Assembly (NCBI GenBank): GCA_022783665.1
Contig: JALFZJ010000041.1
Coordinates: forward strand, 1-37,857
Length of the DNA stretch: 37,857 bases
Direction of reading: 5' to 3'
Origin: Arcanobacterium sp.
GTDB taxonomy: Bacteria > Actinomycetota > Actinomycetes > Actinomycetales > Actinomycetaceae
Shown here: one piece after another, positions 17,710 through 26,581 of the stretch
How the letters are laid out: the number at the start of each line of letters is the position of its first letter
Numbering within the stretch: position 1 is the stretch's first letter
The notes under the pieces: model-generated
Databases searched by the model: none
What the model was told of the DNA's origin: nothing
The model's input: the letters and a program-made list of their open reading frames with translations, nothing else
Translations under genes and position numbers: made by a program

Positions 17710-18479
17710 AAGTGATGATTGCCGGCGCAGGTTCAGTCGGCCGTTCCATTGCCCGCGAGCTGACGAATCGCAAGCACAAGGTCACAATTATCGATGCTGA
17801 TCCGAAGGCAATGCGGGTAGCAAAAGTACCTCTGGCCGATTGGATCCTTGCCGATGCCTGTGAATTATCGGTGCTTCACGATATTGAGCTCACTACTTTC
17901 GATGTGGTGGTAGCAGCTACCGGCGACGATAAAGCTAACCTCGTCCTCTCTCTTTTATCGAAGACGGAGTTCGGTGTGCCTCGCGTCGTAGCGCGCGTCA
18001 ACAACCCTGCAAACGAATGGCTGTTTACTCAATCATGGGGAGTAGATTTCCCTGTATCGACGCCACGGATCATGACGATGTTGATTGAAGACGCCGTCGC
18101 ATCGGGCGAGCTTGTGCGTCGCGTAGATTTTCGCCGCTCTGCTGCGGGGCTTTACCAGGTCACATTACCTTCAGATGCCCCTATCGTAGGATCTACAGTA
18201 CAAGAGTTGTGGCTTCCAGCAGACGTCATACTCTCGGCTGTTCTTCGCGACGGCGTCCCCATGGCGGCTACACTCGATCTTGTGATTCGTGGAGGAGACC
18301 AGCTGCTGTTTTTGGTCAGCGATGATCGCCCTGATGGCTTGGCGAGCTTAAGTGAGCTCGTGTCGAGCCCAGAAGATGAGGCAGCGCCCCTAGATCGTGG
18401 GCGCCCTACACTCAATCCTGCAGATGCACACGAGGTCATCGACGTCGCTGATGACCTTGGCACCGACACGCCCAGCTGA
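17706..18479 (+). CDS. TrkA/RCK family protein (CeoC-like)
   Basis: The second RCK protein, 257 residues, with Rossmann motif GAGSVGRSIA near residue 7 and VTIIDAD closing strand 2. The middle segment AATGDDKANLVLSLL is typical of RCK_N. An RCK_C domain follows at about 130-215. Beyond it lies a ~40-residue acidic, proline-containing tail without a domain. GTG 17706 overlaps the previous stop in a GTGA arrangement, and a perfect AGGAGG at 17693-17698 sits seven bases upstream, so expression is tightly coupled. A heterodimeric RCK pair gating one transporter is the likely unit. It converges with the DUF3159 gene, with only 14 bp between the ends and no visible terminator. Confidence 0.88.
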   Translation: MKVMIAGAGSVGRSIARELTNRKHKVTIIDADPKAMRVAKVPLADWILADACELSVLHDIELTTFDVVVAATGDDKANLVLSLLSKTEFGVPRVVARVNNPANEWLFTQSWGVDFPVSTPRIMTMLIEDAVASGELVRRVDFRRSAAGLYQVTLPSDAPIVGSTVQELWLPADVILSAVLRDGVPMAATLDLVIRGGDQLLFLVSDDRPDGLASLSELVSSPEDEAAPLDRGRPTLNPADAHEVIDVADDLGTDTPS

Positions 18480-18493
18480 GGAGAAGGCCGCCT

Positions 18494-19177
18494 TTACCGC
18501 TCTGTATCCGAACTGCCGCCGCTACGATCATTTCGTAACACCAGCCACGAAATCCATGCCGTCAATAAGAAGAGCGGCAACCCCAGCGCGAGCTTTGCTA
18601 CACCCAGAGCCTGCGTGGCACCAGCATAGTACAGGGGAAGCTGAACCATAAGACGCAGTGCGAACATTGCAGCCCACAGCCACGTCACCATCACATAGCG
18701 GCTACGTTGCCGTGCCTTTGCCGGATCACGCACCCATGCAAGCCCCTCACCCTGAATACCGGCTATAAGCACACCAATCAGGGGCTGGCGTATCAGTATT
18801 GAGACAAGAAGAATCGTGCAATACAACGCATTGACGATAATTCCCCAAAGGAATACATCTTGAGAATTCCCGCTACGCCACGCGAGGAACGCTGATAGCC
18901 CCATAGCGAGCGCTCCACCAACTGCGGGTGCCACTGCGCTTTTCTGCACGAGTCGGATGATTATTGCCAATACCGCAACACCTGTGGCGATGAGGGCAGA
19001 GAATACGGCACGATCACTCACGATGAAAGCGAGAAGAAATACAAGCGTGGGCGCTACTGCTTCAAAGATGCCACGCACTCCCCCGATCGCCGCAAGGGCA
19101 TCGAAATCAGAGTCCACGATTGCCGCAATGGCGCCAGAAGGCAGCTGGGCATTTTTCTTATCTTTAGCGGTACTCAT
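18494..19177 (-). CDS. DUF3159 family membrane protein
   Basis: A 227-residue integral membrane protein of an actinobacterial family of unknown function. About six hydrophobic segments are visible after a short soluble N-terminus. GGVRGIFEAVAPTLVFLLAF near residue 31 is the family's most recognisable stretch, and QPLIGVLIAGIQGEG follows centrally. A transport or channel-like role is conceivable but unproven. It overlaps the OB-fold gene upstream by 14 bases and is the last gene of the minus-strand run DUF4193, DUF3710, OB-fold, DUF3159. Its constant position beside the RCK pair in actinobacteria suggests a related physiological role; this is association only. Confidence 0.85.
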   Translation of the reverse strand: MSTAKDKKNAQLPSGAIAAIVDSDFDALAAIGGVRGIFEAVAPTLVFLLAFIVSDRAVFSALIATGVAVLAIIIRLVQKSAVAPAVGGALAMGLSAFLAWRSGNSQDVFLWGIIVNALYCTILLVSILIRQPLIGVLIAGIQGEGLAWVRDPAKARQRSRYVMVTWLWAAMFALRLMVQLPLYYAGATQALGVAKLALGLPLFLLTAWISWLVLRNDRSGGSSDTER

Positions 19178-19421
19178 CGTCTATACCTACGATCTCGTAT
19201 TCGGGATTGTACAGCAGCGGTACGCCGCCATTGGCCACCACGTTGCCTCGCACGCGTATTCGCTGGCCGATTTCAATAGCAGAAATATCACGCCGTGATT
19301 GAAAAACGAGAGTCAGCGACGCCCTACCTACCTGCAAGATCACGCGTACTACAGGATCATCGCCGTACCCGGGATATGTTACAGCCGTCACCACGCCCTC
19401 GACGTTTACCCAGCGCGTCAT
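19164..19421 (-). CDS. Small OB-fold nucleic-acid-binding-type protein
   Basis: An 85-residue protein that is essentially one OB-fold of the tRNA-anti type. VNVEGVVTAVTYPG opens strand 1, VRVILQVGRASLTLVFQSRR forms strands 2-3, and IGQRIRVRGNVV is the classic closing strand. It is probably cytoplasmic. No catalytic residues are expected, and its ligand (RNA, DNA or protein) is unknown. It follows DUF3710 after eight bases and overlaps DUF3159 by 14 bases, so the three are clearly co-translated. The ribosome binding site is weak (ACGAG), consistent with coupling. Confidence 0.8.
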   Translation of the reverse strand: MTRWVNVEGVVTAVTYPGYGDDPVVRVILQVGRASLTLVFQSRRDISAIEIGQRIRVRGNVVANGGVPLLYNPEYEIVGIDDEYR

Positions 19422-19429
19422 ACAACTCG

Positions 19430-20221
19430 TTAATTCCTCGGCGTAGCTGCATGTTTGCCGGCGGCCTGCTGAGGTAAGTGTTGCGAAGCACCATCTTCTT
19501 CTGCTGCCTGGGGAACTTTGATTGTGAGCAACTCACTCGGCGGATGAGGCTCCGACCCGCGGTGTACCACGATGTGCCGTGCATAGTCGTAGAGGCTAGC
19601 GGCGATGGAGTCATCATTAACCGCTGCACCATATATGGCCAACTGGAGCATCCAGCGCGGCCCATTCACCCCCACGAACCTATGCGGTACCGCTACTACC
19701 TTGCCGTCTGGCTGCTGTTGGGGCACGAAAGCGCGCAGCTCTTGACCCAGCGGACCGTCAACAAGCTTTGCCCTACCACCGTGCTGAGCGATCGTGGCGT
19801 GCATCTGGCTGAGGATTTCTCCCCACAAGTCGCTTGATTTTGGTGCGGCAAACGGTTGGATCTGAAGCACTGAATCCTTCACCATATAGAGGATTCCAAG
19901 CACCTTGCCGCTTCGAGGATCTACAGAGAAGCGCACCTCGCCCTCGCTTGGCGTTGGAAGAAGCACAGAGCCTGCATCAATATAAGAGGTGAGATCGTCA
20001 ACTTCGCTGGAATCGTACGGCCCATTGGAGCGATCAAAAATCACATCCGAATCGGCTGTTACACCCTGATCCGCCTCACCACTGAACGCCTCGGATTGCG
20101 ACTCACTATCGCGTGATAGCGCGCCATCTTCCTGCACGACAGAATCGGCATCAGTTGGGCTGACGCCGCCTTCCGTTAGCTCTGCCTGCTTTTTCTTCCC
20201 CCAGCGCGAAAAAAGCCCCAT
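19430..20221 (-). CDS. DUF3710 family protein
   Basis: A 263-residue soluble protein of an actinobacteria-specific family of unknown function. It has a basic start (MGLFSRWGKKKQ), an acidic linker to about residue 70, then the conserved domain. That domain includes YDSSEVDDLTSYIDAGSVLLP, WGEILSQMHATIAQHGG and the family-typical VNGPRWMLQLAIYG. The tail after about 225 is proline/alanine-rich and unconserved. GGAGGA sits three bases before the ATG. It precedes the OB-fold gene by eight bases and is 42 bp downstream of DUF4193. In mycobacteria and streptomycetes dut and a DUF3093 gene commonly sit between these two (from memory); here neither is present. Confidence 0.87.
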   Translation of the reverse strand: MGLFSRWGKKKQAELTEGGVSPTDADSVVQEDGALSRDSESQSEAFSGEADQGVTADSDVIFDRSNGPYDSSEVDDLTSYIDAGSVLLPTPSEGEVRFSVDPRSGKVLGILYMVKDSVLQIQPFAAPKSSDLWGEILSQMHATIAQHGGRAKLVDGPLGQELRAFVPQQQPDGKVVAVPHRFVGVNGPRWMLQLAIYGAAVNDDSIAASLYDYARHIVVHRGSEPHPPSELLTIKVPQAAEEDGASQHLPQQAAGKHAATPRN

Positions 20222-20263
20222 GATTCCTCCGTATCCTCTGCGCTCAGCATACCAAGGTGAAGG

Positions 20264-20563
20264 TCACGCGGCGCAATCGGTGCACACCGGTAGTCCATTC
20301 TCCTCATAGGCAAGCTGTGAACGATGGTGTACAAGGAAGCATTGTGAACACGTGAACTCGTCGGCCTGAGCCGGAATCACATCCACCGCAAATTCCACGT
20401 TCGACAAATCGGCGCCGGGCAGTTCGAAACCTTCCGCTGCTTCGGCTTCATCTTCGTCTACTGAATGCGATTGCGAATCCGAACGGCGGTTCTTTAATTC
20501 GTCGAGCGAATCGGCTTCGAGTTCTTCGTCTTGCTTGCGTGGTGCATCATAATCTTGGCTCAT
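20264..20563 (-). CDS. DUF4193 zinc-ribbon protein
   Basis: A 99-residue actinobacterial protein. The N-terminus MSQDYDAPRK and the DEDEAEAAEGFELPGADLS block (36-54) are family signatures. A C-terminal zinc ribbon has Cys72, Cys75, Cys94 and Cys97 (two CxxC pairs), with FLVHHRSQLA between them. Resemblance to RNA-polymerase-associated zinc proteins has been discussed for such small actinobacterial ribbons, but the role is unproven. AGGGA five bases before the ATG is an adequate ribosome binding site. It is the first gene of the minus-strand cluster and divergent from sepH. Confidence 0.87.
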   Translation of the reverse strand: MSQDYDAPRKQDEELEADSLDELKNRRSDSQSHSVDEDEAEAAEGFELPGADLSNVEFAVDVIPAQADEFTCSQCFLVHHRSQLAYEENGLPVCTDCAA

Positions 20564-20606
20564 GCTTATCCCTACTCGTTCGCATGTTATATCGGCGCAA
20601 ACACGT

Positions 20607-20642
20607 TGCGATTGTGTTGCACACTAGCACATATCAATCGCA
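20607..20642. repeat. Inverted repeat in DUF4193/sepH divergent region
   Basis: TGCGATTG (20607-20614) and CAATCGCA (20635-20642) are perfect 8-bp arms with a 20-bp gap. They lie in the 235-bp region between the two divergent starts. Spaced arms could bind a dimer on one DNA face or loop. No convincing -35/-10 pair could be assigned to either gene in this region. Confidence 0.35.
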
Positions 20643-20798
20643 GCGATTAATTGTTCCCAGTCTTTGTACCAGAGCCGCGAGCCAAAATCAAGAGCGTCAC
20701 GATGGCGAGAATCAGCCATAAGAAAACTGAACACGCCGATTGGGCACACACCACCGCACATCTTTTACTGGCAGTCTTGGTAGATGGGGAGGACTACT

Positions 20799-21953
20799 AT
20801 GATTGCGCTTGAGTTATTGGGGTTAGACGCACAAGGCGCCAACCTTCAATTAACAGATGCTGAAGGAAACCGTTACAGCATCGCTATTACAAATGAATTG
20901 CGTGCCGCTTTGCGCCGCGATGTACATGAGCGCAATCATGAGGAACCTAAACCTATTACCACCCGCGAAATCCAGGCCTATTTCCGCGCAGGAAAGACTA
21001 TTGACGACGTCTCTGAGCTAACGAACCTTCCCCCGTCGCGTCTCGATGCTCTCGCCTACCCTATTATCGAAGAGCGAAAATACACTGCGGGCGTGGCGCA
21101 AAACTTCCTGATCTCGCGTGATTCTGGCGCGTTGACGCTCGCCGAAGTTGTGATCAGCCGGCTTGTGGATCGCGGCATTAGCCCAGAGTCTGTATCCTGG
21201 GATGCCTATCGCGAGCCCGGTATGCCTTGGGTGCTCAGCGCCACTTATATCATTGCCGATTCTCAATTCAATGCATTGTGGCAGGTTGATACAAAGAACC
21301 GCACGTTGAACGCGATTAACGATGAGGCCACGTGGCTTACCGAAACACAGATCCCTACGCCTCGTTCTCCATGGCGTCCGCTCAACACGCGCACACCTGA
21401 TACGAGCGCCTCTGAGGCAGCTGATCAACCAGATACCTCGCCTACGCCGGTGAAAGCAGCCTCATCATCTTCGGGGGAATCCACGCCTGCGCAAACCAGC
21501 GACGATGTGGACATCGAGTCCGTACTCGCGGATCTCGATGGGAAACGCGGCGTTCAGCGCCCAATGCCCTCGATTGATGACGACGTCTCCCCAAGTAGTG
21601 AGCCGCACATCGAAAGCGACGACACGCCAGAACGTGTGATTGCCACCGAAACCATGCCCGTGAGCGACGTCGTCTCCCTGGACGGCTTTCGCACGAGTGC
21701 ACGCAAGACCCGAACCCAAGACGGCAGTGAAAAAACCTTTAAAGAAACCGTAGAGGAAGAATCAACCCAGGGATCTTTACCTGGCCTTGATGCACAGCCC
21801 ACTGCCACGAGCGACTTAGAAGAGTCAGCGGCGCAAGACGCGCAGAAGAAGAGCAAAACGAGTCGGCGTGCAAAGCGCAGATCAGGGCGCCCCACAATGC
21901 CCTCATGGGATGAAATCGTATTTGGCACATCACGTGATGGCGACAAACACTGA
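20799..21953 (+). CDS. sepH: Cell division protein SepH (DUF3071)
   Basis: An actinobacterial FtsZ-interacting protein that promotes Z-ring assembly, as shown for the family in Streptomyces and mycobacteria. From ATG 20799 it has 384 residues. The conserved N-terminal domain runs about 1-190 and contains a helix-turn-helix-like segment, ITTREIQAYFRAGKTIDDVS, followed by a KYTAGVAQ motif near 95. A long Ser/Thr/Pro/acidic linker spans about 195-345. The short conserved C-terminus is basic (TSRRAKRRSGRPTMPSWDEI), the part important for FtsZ assembly. ATG 20799 is chosen over ATG 20784 because GGGGAGGA ends five bases before it. Neighbours are divergent DUF4193 and a convergent phosphodiesterase. 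Confidence 0.9.
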   Translation: MIALELLGLDAQGANLQLTDAEGNRYSIAITNELRAALRRDVHERNHEEPKPITTREIQAYFRAGKTIDDVSELTNLPPSRLDALAYPIIEERKYTAGVAQNFLISRDSGALTLAEVVISRLVDRGISPESVSWDAYREPGMPWVLSATYIIADSQFNALWQVDTKNRTLNAINDEATWLTETQIPTPRSPWRPLNTRTPDTSASEAADQPDTSPTPVKAASSSSGESTPAQTSDDVDIESVLADLDGKRGVQRPMPSIDDDVSPSSEPHIESDDTPERVIATETMPVSDVVSLDGFRTSARKTRTQDGSEKTFKETVEEESTQGSLPGLDAQPTATSDLEESAAQDAQKKSKTSRRAKRRSGRPTMPSWDEIVFGTSRDGDKH

Positions 21954-22060
21954 AGCTACTCGGTTGCGCTGGCTAGCTAGCATGACGCACTGCTGCGCGG
22001 CGCGAAGGGATCCGCACAGCCATCTGCCAGCATTGCCAGCTGCTATCAATTCCAATGGGA

Positions 22061-23287
22061 CTATGCGATCCCTACCAGGAAGGGGATACGCATTTCCGCT
22101 GTGGTGAGTGAGCCGTGCACACCGATCAAGTCCATCGCACCTTGGGAGTCGTATGCGGAGTGCACAATGCCACGGTCCGTCCGTGCAAACACAACGATAT
22201 CGCCCATGACCATACGGGTCTGTGCGCTGAGGTGGCCAAAGATTCCACTCGATTCAATATCTGATTGAGTTGCTATCCAAAACTCATCGCCGAATTCGTT
22301 TCTCCACCGCTCAGCTACAGATTCTGGCTCACGAGTATAGAGATGGACGGCACGCTCCTCACCCGCGAAGAAATCGATATCCTTCATCATCTCATTGCGT
22401 TCAGCCAGATCGATCTTCGCCGAGGCGTCTACCATGCCATGATCGGCGGTCAATACAACGAGTGTTCCTGTGGGCACACGCCGAAGTAGATCACCAAAAC
22501 CAGCATCAAACTCTTCGAGCTCACCCACCCAGTTGTCCGACTGCCAGCCGTGATGATGCCCAGTTTTATCAAGATCTCCCCAGTACAAATAGCACAGGCG
22601 TGCTCCCCGGCGTAGGTAATCTACCGTGACATCCACGCGTTCGCAAAGGGATTGCGCAGCGACGCTCGGCGCGCCCCGCAGCGCGGCAAGGGTAAGCCCT
22701 GAGCCGATGAATTTCTTCGGTTGAATAAGCACGCATCCGTGCTTATTCTCGGCCCATTCCCTATTCTCATGGGCGAGTTGTTCAAAGACCGTTGGAACTC
22801 TCTGCCAGGCTTGTGGTTCAATATCGCCTCCTCGCCAGTCGATCAGGTTAAATCGTTTGCCGTTTTGGGTAGAGCGTAAGGAATAGCCTGGCATCGCCGT
22901 CTGCCCAGGAAAGACGCCCGTCCCAAACGATGCGATTGCCGCCGCAGTCGTCGAAGGGCTCACCGTGGTAATCCACTGATCGATACCATAAGCGCGCAAG
23001 TTAGGCACATGGCCACGGCGTGCTTGCAACTGCTCATAGCCCAGGCCATCAACAATGATGACCACCGCACTCGATGCTTGCGGAATCTCCAGGATTTCAT
23101 TGCTTTCATGGGTCGAGACGATGCCATTGTCTATTGTCATGCCAAGGGCACCTAGCGTTGCAGGAAGCACGTGGGTAAGATTTCGGCGATGCGGGAGCTC
23201 GGCCCCTGAAAAGATCTCCACATCTGCCTGCCGCTCGCCGTCATCACTGTGACGCGTATCCACCGTGTGCCGCATACCTTGTGGCAT
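22061..23287 (-). CDS. Type I phosphodiesterase / nucleotide pyrophosphatase (alkaline phosphatase superfamily)
   Basis: A 408-residue metal-dependent hydrolase of phosphate esters; substrate unknown. All superfamily motifs are present: Asp80 in IIVDGLGYEQL, the nucleophile Thr113 or Thr114 in SPSTTAAAI, Asp238/Asp240 and His244-246 in GDLDKTGHHHG, Asp282-His283 in TADHGM, and a late His in GVHGSL. There is no signal peptide, so it is probably cytosolic. The reading frame extends to 23491, but ATG 23287 is preferred. GGAGGAG sits six bases before it, and the longer forms would run into the topoisomerase gene on the other strand. It is divergent from parC, with 130 bp between starts, a position conserved in related actinobacteria. 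Confidence 0.85.
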   Translation of the reverse strand: MPQGMRHTVDTRHSDDGERQADVEIFSGAELPHRRNLTHVLPATLGALGMTIDNGIVSTHESNEILEIPQASSAVVIIVDGLGYEQLQARRGHVPNLRAYGIDQWITTVSPSTTAAAIASFGTGVFPGQTAMPGYSLRSTQNGKRFNLIDWRGGDIEPQAWQRVPTVFEQLAHENREWAENKHGCVLIQPKKFIGSGLTLAALRGAPSVAAQSLCERVDVTVDYLRRGARLCYLYWGDLDKTGHHHGWQSDNWVGELEEFDAGFGDLLRRVPTGTLVVLTADHGMVDASAKIDLAERNEMMKDIDFFAGEERAVHLYTREPESVAERWRNEFGDEFWIATQSDIESSGIFGHLSAQTRMVMGDIVVFARTDRGIVHSAYDSQGAMDLIGVHGSLTTAEMRIPFLVGIA

Positions 23288-23405
23288 ATAGTCTCCTCCG
23301 TCTGTGGGTGAAGCACCCATTTCACCACTTCCATAGTAGTAGCGGGCGTTGGAAAGATCACCGTAAAACACATCCATGAATGAGCACTGCGCACAGCCGT
23401 TAGGC

Positions 23406-23411
23406 GATAAT
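23406..23411 (+). promoter_or_regulatory. -10 box for parC, leaderless spacing
   Basis: GATAAT (5 of 6 to TATAAT) ends exactly six bases before ATG 23418, so the A of the start codon would be the first transcribed base. There is no Shine-Dalgarno sequence before the ATG, which agrees. No good -35 is visible at 16-18 bp. Confidence 0.45.
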
Positions 23412-23417
23412 CGAAGA

Positions 23418-25850
23418 ATGGCAAAAACTCCACAATCGCGCGCAAGCGAAGAAAAGATTATTGATATTGACGTCTCTGAAGAGATGCGCACATCTTTTCT
23501 TGAATACTCCTATTCGGTGATTTATGCGAGGGCTTTGCCCGATGCGCGCGATGGGTTGAAACCAGTGCAACGCAGAATCTTGTTCCAAATGGATCAGATG
23601 GGTCTGCGCCCTGATCATGGGCACGTGAAATCATCACGTGTGGTGGGTGACGTCATGGGGCGGCTACATCCCCACGGCGATAGCGCTATTTACGACGCGA
23701 TGGTGCGCCTCGCCCAGCCTTTCACCATGCGCCTTCCGCTTGTGGACGGGCACGGCAACTTTGGTTCACTTGACGATGGCCCTGCTGCCGCGCGTTATAC
23801 CGAAGTTCGGATGGCTCCAGCCGCTGTGGCCATGAACGCCTCACTTGCTGAGGACGTCGTAGACATGGTGCCCAATTATGACAACACCCTCATGCAACCA
23901 GAGGTTTTGCCTGCCGCTATCCCGAATCTTTTAGTGAACGGCACGTCTGGCATTGCGGTGGGCATGGCTACGAATATGCCTCCGCACAACCTTAATGAGG
24001 TGATTGCGGGTGCACGCCACCTCCTCATGCACCCCGATGCGACTCTCGGTGAGATCATGACCTTCATTCCTGGTCCTGATCTTCCAGAGGGCGGTAAAAT
24101 CGTGGGCCTTGACGGTATCCGCGAGGCTTATGCTACTGGGCGTGGCATCTTCCGCACGCGTGCCACGGCGTCTATTGAAAACGTCACATCACGCAAGAGG
24201 GGTATCGTATTTACCGAACTCCCCTATCTCACTGGCCCCGAGAAGATTATCGAAAAAATCAAGGACGCGGTCCAATCTAAGAAGATCCAGGGGATTTCTG
24301 CTGTACAAAACCTCACTGATCGCCACCACGGTATGCGTCTGGTTGTAGAGGTGAAGAACTCATTTAATCCCCAAGCCGTGCTTGCGGCGTTGTATCAGCA
24401 CACCCCACTTGAAGAATCGTTTGGCATCAACAATGTGGCTCTCGTAGAGGGTCAGCCCCAAACGCTAGGCTTGATCGATTTGCTGCGTGTATACGTCGAT
24501 CACCGTATTTCTGTGACGCGCCGGCGTAGTGCATTCCGCCTAAAGAAAGCACAAGATCGCCTCCACCTTGTGGAAGGCCTCCTTATTGCGATCCTCGATA
24601 TTGACGATGTGATTGAGATTATCCGTTCCTCCGAGGATGCAGCAGAAGCCTCACGGCGCCTTCAACAAGTATTTGACCTCACTGAAGCGCAAGCAGACTA
24701 TATCCTCGAGCTGCGTTTGCGGCGCTTGACGAAACTCTCTCAACTTGAACTTGAAGCTGAGCGCGACGACCTTCGCCGCCAGATTGCTGATCTTGAAGCT
24801 ATTCTTAGTTCAGATGCTCGTCTTAAAGAGCTCGTCTCACAGGAAATGGCTGAGGTAGCAGAGCAGTTTGGCACGCCAAGACGCACCCTACTCGTTGAGG
24901 CTACAGGCGAAGAGTTGAAAGCTGCGGCGAATCCTCATGACCTCAAGATCGCAGACGATCCTTGCCAGGTGATATACACCGGATCAGGGCGTATCGCGAA
25001 GATTCTGGGTGATTCTCCACTCCACCGCAGCGGGCCTCGCGCGCGGTATGACGACGTTGTAGCAGTCATTTCTACGACGAACTACGCCGAAATCGGCGTC
25101 GTCACCTCAACAGGTAATATTCATCGCCTCAAAGTACTCGATATCCCCCAGATCCCACGCACAGATGCCGCCCCAGGTGCAGGTGGCGGAGTCAAGCTCG
25201 CGGATGTGATTGTTAGTGAGGGTAACGAACGCCCTTTGATGATCGTTTCGCTCGATCCGGGCTCTGCGCCTATTGCCTTCGCCACTGGGCAAGGCAAAGT
25301 GAAACGTCTTCAACCCTCCTATCCGAATAAAGAGGTCTTCGACGTGATGACGTTAGCTGACGGCGATGAGATTATCGGCGCAGCCCACGCCCCTGACGAT
25401 ACCGCCCTCGTGCTCATCACTACCGATGCACAGCTCCTTCGTTTTTCTGCGGACGCTGTACGTCCGCAGGGCCGCTCAGGCCAAGGAATTGCAGGTATTA
25501 AGCTGAGCAATGGTGCACGCGTTCTCGGATTCGGTGTTGTGCCTGCGGAGGATATATCTGGCCATGGAGTGACGACTCGTGCAGACTCATCACGCTCTCT
25601 TCCAGGTACAACCCCGGGCAGCGTCAAGACCACTCCACTTGACCGCTTCCCCGCTAAGGGCCGAGGTACAGGCGGCGTGCGCGCTCAGCGTTTCCTCAAA
25701 GGTGAAGATATTCTCACCGGAGCGTGGGTGACGCCGCTTCCACCGCGTGCTGTAGGTGCCAATGGTGGTGCAGTGAACCTTCCCGATATTGACGAGCGCC
25801 GCGATGCCTCGGGAACGCTCCTGAGCGAATCAATCATTTCCGTGGGATAA
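23418..25850 (+). CDS. parC: DNA topoisomerase IV subunit A (GyrA/ParC family)
   Basis: The DNA cleavage/religation subunit of a type IIA topoisomerase. From ATG 23418 it has 810 residues. The catalytic Tyr127 follows Arg126 in [10 protein letters not shown]. The quinolone-resistance region (about 74-100) reads [10 protein letters not shown] with the drug-sensitive-type Ser89 and Asp93. A coiled tower and a C-terminal beta-pinwheel follow, with repeated blades such as GRIAKILG and GKVKRLQ. There is no canonical GyrA box (QRRGGKG-like), which favours topoisomerase IV or a second gyrase-like enzyme over gyrase proper. The partner ParE is encoded nearby on the other strand. ATG 23376 is an alternative start but has no support. 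Confidence 0.9.
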   Translation: MAKTPQSRASEEKIIDIDVSEEMRTSFLEYSYSVIYARALPDARDGLKPVQRRILFQMDQMGLRPDHGHVKSSRVVGDVMGRLHPHGDSAIYDAMVRLAQPFTMRLPLVDGHGNFGSLDDGPAAARYTEVRMAPAAVAMNASLAEDVVDMVPNYDNTLMQPEVLPAAIPNLLVNGTSGIAVGMATNMPPHNLNEVIAGARHLLMHPDATLGEIMTFIPGPDLPEGGKIVGLDGIREAYATGRGIFRTRATASIENVTSRKRGIVFTELPYLTGPEKIIEKIKDAVQSKKIQGISAVQNLTDRHHGMRLVVEVKNSFNPQAVLAALYQHTPLEESFGINNVALVEGQPQTLGLIDLLRVYVDHRISVTRRRSAFRLKKAQDRLHLVEGLLIAILDIDDVIEIIRSSEDAAEASRRLQQVFDLTEAQADYILELRLRRLTKLSQLELEAERDDLRRQIADLEAILSSDARLKELVSQEMAEVAEQFGTPRRTLLVEATGEELKAAANPHDLKIADDPCQVIYTGSGRIAKILGDSPLHRSGPRARYDDVVAVISTTNYAEIGVVTSTGNIHRLKVLDIPQIPRTDAAPGAGGGVKLADVIVSEGNERPLMIVSLDPGSAPIAFATGQGKVKRLQPSYPNKEVFDVMTLADGDEIIGAAHAPDDTALVLITTDAQLLRFSADAVRPQGRSGQGIAGIKLSNGARVLGFGVVPAEDISGHGVTTRADSSRSLPGTTPGSVKTTPLDRFPAKGRGTGGVRAQRFLKGEDILTGAWVTPLPPRAVGANGGAVNLPDIDERRDASGTLLSESIISVG

Positions 25851-25918
25851 CTCGGGAGATGTCTCTGCGCCCCAAAGAGAAACTACGTACACGTTAGCGG
25901 ACGGGTGCACAGGGCTGG

Positions 25919-26581
25919 CTATAGTTCGATCCAATAGGTTATGAACGATGGATCGTCACTAATGCCGTAGGCTGCTCGGATGCTTGCCTCTACGTGTGCA
26001 TCCTCGTGTGGCGAGAAACCGCCAGCGGCGAGAAGCCTACGCGATTCTTTATCATCGCGATGAACCGTGGAAATTACTAGCCGTGGCGATATGGCAGACG
26101 CGTGCGCAAACGCAGTAGTCGCCGTCTGTACTTGCCATTCAAGGAGGGAGCGTCCGATTCCACGCCCGCGCCAAGAATCAGATACAAGTGCGCTGATCCT
26201 GGCGTATATATGGCCGCTTTCGCCGTATGTGATGTGGTGCCCATCCTCTGCGTCGCGCTGCCCTCGAGAGCCCTGGGTAAGGCTCCGTACAGGATTCAGT
26301 TCAACCGCCGCAACAGCTTGCGCTTGAGAATCACGGTCGCACCCACATAAGGCAACGCTGTGCGGCGAGCGCGCGATAATGTTCGCCATGTGCTCGCGAC
26401 TGAGAGCAGAGCTTGCTACACGAAACTCGCTCACGTGGTCAATCAAATGATCAACTAAAGCGATGTTAGATGCATCAAGTAGCACCCACCTCAACCCCAG
26501 ATGCCCAGGTGGAAAGCTAGCGCATTGCAGCTCGCCGCCGCATTCGGCATCAATGACGTGAGGGTGAGGTGTATCAGGCAT
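25919..26581 (-). CDS. GNAT family N-acetyltransferase
   Basis: A 220-residue probable acetyl-CoA-dependent acetyltransferase. The acetyl-CoA loop is RGRGIGRSLL (138-147), preceded by a beta strand YARISALVS. A late RRLLAAGGF segment is typical of the GNAT C-terminal half. The first ~70 residues are poorly conserved. ATG 26581 overlaps the parE stop by eight bases (ATGCCTGA), with GGGAG eight bases upstream, so it is translated with parE. The frame extends to 26611 but the coupled ATG fits better. The substrate is unknown; co-expression with a topoisomerase does not itself define it. Confidence 0.75.
   Translation of the reverse strand: MPDTPHPHVIDAECGGELQCASFPPGHLGLRWVLLDASNIALVDHLIDHVSEFRVASSALSREHMANIIARSPHSVALCGCDRDSQAQAVAAVELNPVRSLTQGSRGQRDAEDGHHITYGESGHIYARISALVSDSWRGRGIGRSLLEWQVQTATTAFAHASAISPRLVISTVHRDDKESRRLLAAGGFSPHEDAHVEASIRAAYGISDDPSFITYWIEL

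Noticed and set aside
20564-20798. tRNA or small RNA in the DUF4193/sepH gap
   Set aside because: No cloverleaf-like set of stems or T-loop GTTCRA motif was found; the only structure is the spaced inverted repeat.
21972-21981. GCTAGCTAGC palindrome after sepH as a terminator
   Set aside because: Self-complementary with no loop of its own and no T-tract on either side; nearby TGCG/CGCA arms are too short. No support as a terminator.
23288-23491. N-terminal extension of the phosphodiesterase up to 23491
   Set aside because: It would overlap the start of parC on the other strand and has no conserved sequence; ATG 23287 has a strong ribosome binding site.
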